DNA of 13,195 bases. Source: Oscillospiraceae bacterium. GTDB lineage: Bacteria > Bacillota_A > Clostridia > Saccharofermentanales > Saccharofermentanaceae. Where the stretch lies: positions 1 to 13,195 of the forward strand of contig CADAXO010000030.1 in assembly GCA_902791885.1 (NCBI GenBank), in the 5' to 3' direction. Each line of letters opens with the position of its first letter. Within the stretch, counting starts at the first letter, position 1. Positions 1 to 4,431 of this stretch are shown here, in pieces. The position numbers and the translations under genes were made by a program. The notes below the pieces were generated by a model. It was given only the letters and a program-made list of their open reading frames with translations, was not told the DNA's origin and searched no databases.

Positions 1-249
1 GGATGGCAGAAGATCGGCAGTTCCTGGTATTACTTCAAGCCGAGCGGAGCAATGGCTACGGGATGGCAGAAGATCAGTAATAAGTGGTACTATTTCGCAA
101 GCTCAGGTGCTATGAAGACCGGCTGGATGAAGTCTGGTAGCAAGTGGTATTACTTCGAATCGAGCGGTGCGATGCTTGCCAACTGCTCTCGTAAGATCGG
201 CAGCAAGACATACAGATTCGACGCTAACGGAGTTTGCCTGAATCCTTAA
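1..249 (+). CDS. C-terminal end of a cell-wall-binding-repeat surface protein (partial)
   Basis: The reading frame is open from the first base, so the true start lies outside the window; the ATG at 52 is internal. The visible 82 residues are three ~20-residue repeats of the form GW-x-K-x-x-x-x-WYYF-x-x-SGAM, followed by a degenerate last repeat (KIGSKTYRFDANGVCLNP) and a TAA. This is the choline-binding/cell-wall-binding repeat family (PF01473 type). Its aromatic residues line sites that hold secreted enzymes or adhesins to choline-bearing or other wall polymers. The terminal repeat has lost the GW pair, as is common at the end of such arrays. The catalytic or adhesive domain, if any, is upstream and unseen, so the role of the whole protein cannot be stated. 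A strong intrinsic terminator starts 41 bp after the stop. Confidence 0.9.
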   Translation, partial: GWQKIGSSWYYFKPSGAMATGWQKISNKWYYFASSGAMKTGWMKSGSKWYYFESSGAMLANCSRKIGSKTYRFDANGVCLNP

Positions 250-257
250 CCAAAATC

Positions 258-271
258 AGAGTAATTACTCT
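258..271. repeat. Perfect 14 bp palindrome after the stop codon
   Basis: AGAGTAATTACTCT is identical to its reverse complement and begins 8 bp after the stop of the cell-wall-binding gene, followed by TTTATAG. As RNA it gives only a 5 bp A/U-rich stem with a four-base loop. It could be a weak first terminator or mRNA 3' end stabiliser ahead of the strong terminator, or a dyad for a DNA-binding protein. Confidence 0.4.
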
Positions 272-276
272 TTATA

Positions 277-386
277 GCTGGACTCAAAGCTGGACAGAAA
301 ATGAATCTGTCCAGTTTTTTGTCCACAGAAGGCCTTTCTGGACACAAAGTGGGACAGAGATTGATTTCAGTCCAGGTTTCTGTCCC
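277..386 (+). repeat. Degenerate tandem duplication of the terminator element, period ~60 bp
   Basis: The block 277-324 recurs at 337-386 with an offset of 60 to 61 bases. Shared words are CTGGAC (278, 338), CAAAG, GGACAGA (292, 352) and GTCCAG (309, 370); identity is roughly three quarters by eye. In the second copy the stem has become GGGACAGA (351-358) with TCTGTCCC (379-386): the outer pair changed on both sides, so pairing is kept although the loop is now 20 bases. The T-run is lost, so copy two should not terminate well. Confidence 0.6.
290..320 (+). terminator. Intrinsic terminator of the cell-wall-binding protein gene
   Basis: CTGGACAGA (290-298) pairs perfectly with TCTGTCCAG (306-314) across a 7-base loop and is followed at once by six T (315-320). 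This is a textbook Rho-independent terminator on the plus strand. Confidence 0.92.
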
Positions 387-425
387 GTGGGGATAGAAGG
401 TTAGTCCAAAGACGGAGGAAAATCG

Positions 426-449
426 GTGGGGCAGACATAAAGCCCCCAC
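426..449 (-). terminator. Possible second hairpin terminator on the minus strand
   Basis: GTGGGG (426-431) pairs with CCCCAC (444-449), extendable by one more pair with a bulged C. Read on the minus strand it is followed by CGATTTTCC, a weak T-rich tail. It lies just beyond the main terminator of the DUF4214 gene and may act as a backup. Evidence is structural only. Confidence 0.35.
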
Positions 450-452
450 ACA

Positions 453-487
453 GCAAAAGCCCCGGCCGATAGGACTGACCGGGGCTT
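453..487 (-). terminator. Intrinsic terminator of the DUF4214 gene
   Basis: AAGCCCCGG (457-465) pairs with CCGGGGCTT (479-487). On the minus strand the GC-rich stem is followed by TTTTGC. It sits about 43 bases past the stop of the minus-strand gene, in the place expected for its terminator. The A/T pairs at the base of the stem allow some bidirectional function. Confidence 0.8.
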
Positions 488-529
488 CCACCAAAGAGAA
501 GTATGTTATGAAAGTAAGAAGTTGGCTGA

Positions 530-1375
530 TTAAAGTCCGTAAACTGCACAGAGCTTTGTGAATCCGTCAGCTGTAAGGAAAGACTGAACTACGGAATCTC
601 TGGATGTGCCGTTGTTGAGTGCTGTTACCCAGTTGGTCATTCCTGCTGTGTCGGGATCTCTGTCGAATGCTGTGTTATAGAGCATTGTTACGAACTGCTC
701 ATTGCTGAAGTTTCTGTTTGTGAATTCAGGTGTTGCAAGCATGCCGGTTACTACGTCTGCGGGCTTGATCGAGCCTGCTGCAAGAGCGGTTACCCAGCGG
801 TCTCTTTCCTGGATGCTGCAAGTTCTTCCGAAGATAGTGGAATACAGTCTCTCTACGAAGTTGTTAAGTACGAGAGTTCTGATCATCTCAGGGGGAAGAT
901 TGCGGTTTGTGGAATAGATGCTTGCTACTACACCGGCAGATTTCATTGTGATTCCGTTTGCTTCGTTATATCCTGCTGTTCCGATTACGGGAACGGGTGC
1001 AGAGTTTGAATCAGGCTGACGGCCCTCGTAGATTGCCTGTGCTACTGAAAGCTGTACTCTCAGGTTGGACATTGCAACAAAAGAACCGGAATCGTTCTGA
1101 AGTGCTGTGTAAGCATTGTTGCGTGCTGTCTCGAGGCAGATCCTTACGTCGTCTGCGAGCTCAGAACCGTGCATTGAAAGGAATGCGCTTGAGTAATCGT
1201 AGTAGTTCTCAAAATCCTTCTGTGTTCTGTCGTCGAGCTCGGATGCGAATACCTTACGTCCGTATGCAAGAGAAGAGAATCCGTCTTTCTTGACACCGTA
1301 TGAGAATACGAGCATTGCTGCTGCGGCTGTAAGTGCGAGTGCTGTTACCTTTGTAATTACCTTAGTGTTCTTCAT
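530..1375 (-). CDS. Exported DUF4214-domain protein
   Basis: This is a 281-residue protein of unknown exact function. The N-terminus (MKNTKVITKV, then a run of A, L, T and V to about residue 25) is a signal peptide or membrane anchor; VFA before SEL near residue 44 is a possible cleavage site. The middle part (45-165) is helical-looking and not recognised. The C-terminus carries two tandem DUF4214-like units, at about 173-218 (FVERLYSTIFGR...RWVTALAAG) and 228-273 (FVTMLYNTAFDRDPDTAGMTNWV). Only the second keeps the full R-x-P-D-x-x-G motif. DUF4214 occurs in secreted proteins and near glycan-active enzymes. The start is the ATG at 1375 because AGGAGGA (1390-1384) stands 8 bases before it; the upstream in-frame ATG at 1393 overlaps this site and is unlikely. 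A small hairpin (ATCAC/GTGAT, 1394-1407) precedes the binding site. Confidence 0.85.
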   Translation of the reverse strand: MKNTKVITKVTALALTAAAAMLVFSYGVKKDGFSSLAYGRKVFASELDDRTQKDFENYYDYSSAFLSMHGSELADDVRICLETARNNAYTALQNDSGSFVAMSNLRVQLSVAQAIYEGRQPDSNSAPVPVIGTAGYNEANGITMKSAGVVASIYSTNRNLPPEMIRTLVLNNFVERLYSTIFGRTCSIQERDRWVTALAAGSIKPADVVTGMLATPEFTNRNFSNEQFVTMLYNTAFDRDPDTAGMTNWVTALNNGTSRDSVVQSFLTADGFTKLCAVYGL

Positions 1376-1422
1376 TTTAGTTTTCCTCCTCAAATCACCT
1401 TCGTGATCTTTATCATGGCCGT

Positions 1423-1451
1423 ATTAAACCATGCCGGAAGATGCCGTCCAA
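1423..1451 (-). promoter_or_regulatory. Candidate promoter of the DUF4214 gene
   Basis: On the minus strand, TTGGAC (1451-1446) and TTTAAT (1428-1423) are separated by 17 bases. The -10 matches the consensus at 5 of 6 positions; the -35 is poor (TTG only), which would fit a promoter that needs an activator. It would give a leader of about 40 bases before the ATG at 1375. Confidence 0.35.
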
Positions 1452-1471
1452 TGAGCAATAAAACCAACGAA

Positions 1472-1509
1472 TGTCGCTTATTCAACACAACAGCAATTAA
1501 GTGTCGCTT
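1472..1509. repeat. Direct repeat TGTCGCTT, 30 bp apart, in the divergent intergenic region
   Basis: TGTCGCTT occurs at 1472-1479 and again at 1502-1509, an offset of 30 bp or about three helix turns, so both copies face the same side of the DNA. They lie 20 to 60 bp upstream of the candidate minus-strand promoter. LytTR proteins commonly bind spaced direct repeats, and a LytTR gene starts at 1624, but this spacing is larger than the usual ~21 bp, so assignment is speculative. Confidence 0.3.
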
Positions 1510-1559
1510 TATGCAGAAAAAAGTTCATTTTCTGTCATCTTGTTCAGGCTTTTGTACCT

Positions 1560-1603
1560 CTTATCCCGATTTTGTTGATAAGATATAAAGCAAATGTTAT
1601 CAA
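1560..1603. promoter_or_regulatory. Inverted repeats and candidate -10 upstream of the LytTR operon
   Basis: Three related half-sites stand in a row: CTTATC (1560-1565), TTGATAAG (1575-1582) and TTATCAA (1597-1603). The first two make a 6 bp dyad with an 11 bp spacer; the last two make a 7 bp dyad (TTGATAA/TTATCAA) with a 15 bp spacer. A good -10 candidate, TATAAA (1584-1589), lies inside the second dyad, but no convincing -35 is visible. The layout suits an operator over the promoter of the regulator operon, possibly autoregulation. Confidence 0.35.
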
Positions 1604-1623
1604 TGCTTCTGAAGGAGGCAGCA

Positions 1624-2091
1624 ATGAAGCTATTTCTACGTCAGTGCCCGGATCTGACCGAGACAGAGGTCGAAGTGAGGTACCGTGAGAGGACCCGCGA
1701 GATCGACAACATCGTTCAGGCGATAGGGCAGTCCTCGGACACGGTCACGGGCATTAAGGAGAACGGCGATACGGAGCTTATCTACATCACCGACATCCTT
1801 TACTTCGAAGCGGTGGACCGCGACGTTTTCGCGTATAAGGCGCATGGTGTTTACAGGATCCGGAAGACTCTTTATGAGCTCGAAGAGGAACTTCAGGAAA
1901 GATACTTCGTAAGAATATCGAAAAGCTCACTCGTCAACATCAAGTCCGTCAGATCCGTCGCTCCCGAAGACTCGAGAAGGGTAAAGCTTCTTCTTACTAA
2001 CGGGGAGTATCTGGTCGTCTCCCGAAAGTACGTAAACGGCTTCAAGACTGCTATCGGAATGAAGGAGGGAAAACATGTCCGCAATACGTAA
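1624..2091 (+). CDS. LytTR-domain DNA-binding regulator
   Basis: This 155-residue transcription regulator has no receiver domain. A short charged N-terminal part (1-40) precedes a LytTR domain (about 42-145), recognised by ITDILYFEAVDRDVFAY, the YFVRISKSSLVNIKSV block and the VVSRKYVNGF ending. LytTR domains bind DNA through a beta-sheet fold. Proteins of this length and layout are typically paired with a DUF3021 membrane protein that restrains them, as in the HdrRM and BrsRM systems of streptococci, and a DUF3021 gene overlaps the end of this one. The start is the ATG at 1624, which has GAAGGAGG (1611-1618) at correct spacing; the in-frame ATGs at 1594 and 1603 have no such site and fall in a putative operator. 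First gene of a three-gene overlapping operon. Confidence 0.9.
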   Translation: MKLFLRQCPDLTETEVEVRYRERTREIDNIVQAIGQSSDTVTGIKENGDTELIYITDILYFEAVDRDVFAYKAHGVYRIRKTLYELEEELQERYFVRISKSSLVNIKSVRSVAPEDSRRVKLLLTNGEYLVVSRKYVNGFKTAIGMKEGKHVRNT

Positions 2092-2515
2092 AGCTGCATT
2101 AGTTTCCGCAGTAACATTTTCGCTGAGCATGATAATCTATGCGGTTGCTTCTGTGATATTGGGAACCGTAATGTCCCCCCGCGACGTTCTTCTGATCGCA
2201 TTGATGTTCGTGGTCATAGGCGTTCTTAATTACGGCAGGATTCATATCAGCCGTACCAAATGGGGAAAGTCAAAGCCTTTATTCATACGCAACATAATTG
2301 CTGCTCCTTTCTATTTTCTTATCGGCTTGGGGTTCGCGACTCTGATCCTGGGATTCTGGAGCTTCGGTACTGTGCTTTTACTGGGCAGTATCTTCCTTCC
2401 GGTATTCATTGTGATACAGACTGTCATGTACTTCCGGGCCAAGGCTAAGACCGACGAGATGAATGAAGCTCTGTCGGATTTCCGGAAGGAGCATTGGGGA
2501 GATGAACAAGAATAA
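2075..2515 (+). CDS. DUF3021 family membrane protein, likely partner of the LytTR regulator
   Basis: This 146-residue protein has four predicted membrane helices (about 8-30, 37-54, 74-94 and 98-120), a basic loop (RIHISRTKWGKSKP) and a charged cytoplasmic tail. Length, four-helix layout and position directly behind a LytTR gene identify DUF3021. In known pairs the membrane protein antagonises the regulator, probably by holding it at the membrane until a signal arrives; that role is inferred here. The gene overlaps the LytTR gene by 17 bases, with AAGGAGG at 2062-2068 inside the upstream gene, so expression is probably translationally coupled. The signal it senses is unknown. Confidence 0.85.
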   Translation: MSAIRKAALVSAVTFSLSMIIYAVASVILGTVMSPRDVLLIALMFVVIGVLNYGRIHISRTKWGKSKPLFIRNIIAAPFYFLIGLGFATLILGFWSFGTVLLLGSIFLPVFIVIQTVMYFRAKAKTDEMNEALSDFRKEHWGDEQE

Positions 2516-3239
2516 TGTAATTACGGTTATAAGGGTAACGCTGGGACTTGCCTTATGGTACATATCCGTATTGATCTTAAGAATGTACATAGACAATCTG
2601 TACCTTATATCCATGGTGATTCCGTACACAATAGGACTAGGACTTTTTATGCTGCCATGTATAGGCATGCCGGCAACTTCTCTTAAAGCAGAGCCGACAG
2701 TTAAGCCCACAGCGTTCTTCATGCTGAAAGCTTTTGTAGTACAGACGGGCCTGTCGTTCCCGCTTATGATGGTTATTAATATTATCCTTACACTTCTTAA
2801 AGTTGATAAGGGCGGATTATCGGCTGATGAGCTTCTCGGGAACCCCGTCTTCTATGCGGTACTGCTTCTTATATTTAATCCGATCATGGAGGAAGTGCTG
2901 TTCCGTAAGCTCATCATGGACAGGCTGTCGGTCCTCGGGGTCAAGGGGATGATAATCGTGTCGTCCGCGCTTTTCGCTGTGCCGCACCTGTTCTCGCAGG
3001 GTCCCGCGCAGGTGCCGTTTACTTTCGCCATGGGCCTTGTGCTTGCGTATGTAACGTGGAAAACGGGGAAGCTTTGGCCTGCCATGTTGCTGCACGCTCT
3101 GTCGAATCTGTACTTCGGTTTCACGCCGGTTCTTCTCAATATGGTTCACCCGGTGCTCACGGTTTTGTTCGTTTTGTTCACATTAGGTCTGATGGTGCCC
3201 TTAACTGTCGTGATTTTGACGCATAAGAAGCGCGCGTGA
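2502..3239 (+). CDS. CPBP family intramembrane glutamic endopeptidase
   Basis: This 245-residue polytopic membrane protein has about seven or eight hydrophobic segments. The CPBP (Abi, Rce1-like) core is intact: motif 1 E130-E131-V-L-F-R135, motif 2 F158-A-V-P-H162, and motif 3 H198-A-L-S-N202. These residues form the active site of intramembrane glutamic proteases that cut prenylated or hydrophobic peptides; bacterial relatives act in bacteriocin maturation or self-immunity and in signalling. The ATG at 2502 overlaps the DUF3021 gene by 14 bases and has AAGGAG at 2486-2491; the earlier ATG at 2463 lies deep inside the upstream gene and adds a non-membrane extension, so it is less likely. Co-translation with the regulator pair suggests it is a target or part of that system. 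No bacteriocin precursor is seen nearby. Confidence 0.88.
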   Translation: MNKNNVITVIRVTLGLALWYISVLILRMYIDNLYLISMVIPYTIGLGLFMLPCIGMPATSLKAEPTVKPTAFFMLKAFVVQTGLSFPLMMVINIILTLLKVDKGGLSADELLGNPVFYAVLLLIFNPIMEEVLFRKLIMDRLSVLGVKGMIIVSSALFAVPHLFSQGPAQVPFTFAMGLVLAYVTWKTGKLWPAMLLHALSNLYFGFTPVLLNMVHPVLTVLFVLFTLGLMVPLTVVILTHKKRA

Positions 3240-3244
3240 ATTAT
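3216..3244 (+). promoter_or_regulatory. Weak candidate promoter for the GH5 gene
   Basis: TTGACG (3216-3221, 5 of 6 to the -35 consensus) and AATTAT (3239-3244, 4 of 6) are 17 bases apart, spanning the end of the CPBP gene. Transcription would begin near 3251, at the foot of the hairpin covering the GH5 ribosome binding site. The gene could equally be read through from the upstream operon, since no terminator lies between. Confidence 0.3.
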
Positions 3245-3249
3245 GCTAA

Positions 3250-3285
3250 TATTATCCTCACATTTGACAAAGGCGGAGGATAATA
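3250..3285 (+). promoter_or_regulatory. Hairpin burying the ribosome binding site of the GH5 gene
   Basis: TATTATCCTC (3250-3259) is perfectly complementary to GAGGATAATA (3276-3285), with a 16-base loop. The right arm contains the ribosome binding site (GGAGGA, 3275-3280) and ends one base before the ATG at 3287. If folded, the mRNA would be hard to translate, so melting, a binding protein or a small RNA could control output. The perfect 10 bp dyad could instead be a repressor operator in DNA. Confidence 0.6.
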
Positions 3286-3286
3286 C

Positions 3287-4324
3287 ATGCGTAAGTTCGA
3301 AGGATTTCAGAAGGGCGTCAATCTCGGAGGCTGGATCTCACAGTTCGGTGACAAATACGGCAAGGAACACTTTGATACTTATATTACCGAGAGCGACATC
3401 CGTGACGTAGCGGACTTCGGATTCGACCACGTGCGCGTGCCCGTTGACTACATCGTTCTTGAGGACGAGGAAGGCAACGTTAAGGAAGAGGGTTATACTT
3501 ATCTTGATAACTGCCGCGAGTGGTGCGAGAAGTATAACCTCAACATGATCATCGATCTTCACGAGTGCCACGGCTACTCTTTCGACCCCATGAAGAAGGA
3601 CGACAAGAAACAGTTCTTCTATAACGAAGAGCATCAGGAGCGCTTCTTCTCGCTGTGGGAAAAGATTGCGACGCGCTTCAAGGATTACACCGACCGTGTT
3701 GCTTTCGAGCCCTTGAATGAGGTAGTAGTTTATGAAGTTGCTGATGCATGGAACGAGATCCTCCGTAAGTACATCTCACGCATCCGCGCCATCGCACCCA
3801 AGGCTTATCTTGTGATCGGCGGCGTATGCTACAACAGCGTAGGAACGGTTCACCTTCTCGACATCCCCGTCGATGAGTACATCGTATATAACTTCCACTG
3901 CTATGAGCCCATGATCTTCACACATCAGGGCGCACACTGGGTTGACTTCATGCCCCTGGATTTCCGCATCGGTTACCCTAAGACTTTGGAGGAATACCGC
4001 GCAGCAAGCACAGAGCTTACAAAGGATCTTGCGGGTGCGATCTTTGATGAGAAGATAAGCGAGATCGGCCCCAAGTTCTTCGAGGATATCTTCACGCCCG
4101 CATTGCGAAAAGCAGAGCAGGACAACGTGCCTCTTTACTGCGGCGAGCACGGCGTAATCGACCTTGCAGACCGTGAGGATGCGATCCGCTGGATCAAGGA
4201 CATTCATGCGGCTTTCCACAAGTACGGAATAGGAAGCGCGCTCTGGAACTACAAGGGCCTTAACTACGGCATCTCGGACCTCCACAACATCAAGATCAAA
4301 GAGGCTTTAAGGGAAGTTTTGTGA
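3287..4324 (+). CDS. Cytoplasmic GH5 endo-beta-glucanase, CelC-like
   Basis: This 345-residue single-domain glycoside hydrolase of family 5 is close in layout to CelC of Clostridium thermocellum. Shared features are GVNLGGWISQF at 9-20, HFDTYITESDI near 29-38, HVRVPVDY at 48-55, the acid/base in FEPLNE (E145) and the nucleophile in YCGEHGV (E287). HCYEP near 204-208 and the late SALWNYKG block also fit. Such enzymes cut beta-1,4 (and mixed-linkage) glucans with retention. There is no signal peptide, so it should act on imported oligosaccharides such as cellodextrins in the cytoplasm. Length matches CelC. No transporter or carbohydrate regulator is adjacent, so it seems a stand-alone gene. Its ribosome binding site is inside a perfect hairpin. 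Exact substrate is not certain; mannan or lichenan oligosaccharides are alternatives. Confidence 0.92.
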   Translation: MRKFEGFQKGVNLGGWISQFGDKYGKEHFDTYITESDIRDVADFGFDHVRVPVDYIVLEDEEGNVKEEGYTYLDNCREWCEKYNLNMIIDLHECHGYSFDPMKKDDKKQFFYNEEHQERFFSLWEKIATRFKDYTDRVAFEPLNEVVVYEVADAWNEILRKYISRIRAIAPKAYLVIGGVCYNSVGTVHLLDIPVDEYIVYNFHCYEPMIFTHQGAHWVDFMPLDFRIGYPKTLEEYRAASTELTKDLAGAIFDEKISEIGPKFFEDIFTPALRKAEQDNVPLYCGEHGVIDLADREDAIRWIKDIHAAFHKYGIGSALWNYKGLNYGISDLHNIKIKEALREVL

Positions 4325-4358
4325 TCTTCTTGTGCAACTCACCACGCGCGAAAAGCAT

Positions 4359-4386
4359 TTGACCACACAATCCGCACAGCTTTAAT
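4359..4386 (+). promoter_or_regulatory. Promoter for the M13 peptidase/ABC/two-component operon
   Basis: TTGACC (4359-4364, 5 of 6) and TTTAAT (4381-4386, 5 of 6) are separated by 16 bases in the gap after the GH5 gene. The predicted start near 4393 leaves a leader of about 39 bases that is almost entirely the hairpin at 4400-4426. Confidence 0.55.
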
Positions 4387-4399
4387 CTGAATTGCTAAC

Positions 4400-4431
4400 A
4401 TCTCCTCATCAAGTGAATGAGGAGATTTTTT
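4400..4431 (+). terminator. Terminator-shaped hairpin that also contains the ribosome binding site of the M13 gene
   Basis: ATCTCCTCAT (4400-4409) pairs perfectly with ATGAGGAGAT (4417-4426) over a 7-base loop, and six T follow (4426-4431). This has the full form of an intrinsic terminator and may end the GH5 transcript. The right arm also supplies GAGGAG (4419-4424), the only ribosome binding site for the ATG at 4432, and the T-run is the spacer. One element therefore appears to serve as terminator and as a lock on translation of the next gene. Confidence 0.75.

Noticed and set aside
1..200. Regular ~60 bp repeats at the window start, considered as a satellite or CRISPR-like array
   Set aside because: They are in-frame coding repeats for 20-residue cell-wall-binding units, with no spacers.
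246..549. Minus-strand open frames over the terminator region
   Set aside because: They run through inverted repeats and terminators, lack ribosome binding sites and show no recognisable protein features.
1376..1393. DUF4214 start at ATG 1393
   Set aside because: The codons after it are the AGGAGGA binding site itself, which fits the ATG at 1375.
1594..1623. Longer start for the LytTR regulator at ATG 1594 or 1603
   Set aside because: Neither has a ribosome binding site; they fall in a dyad and -10 candidate, while ATG 1624 has GAAGGAGG at proper spacing.
3264..3269. Perfect -35 consensus TTGACA in the loop of the GH5 hairpin
   Set aside because: At 16 to 18 bases downstream there is only the start of the GH5 coding sequence and no -10; GATAAT at 3279-3284 is only 9 bases away.
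4417..4431. M13 peptidase start at ATG 4417
   Set aside because: This ATG is in the right arm of the hairpin and overlaps the only ribosome binding site (GAGGAG 4419-4424), which serves ATG 4432; the lipoprotein signal is also normal from 4432.
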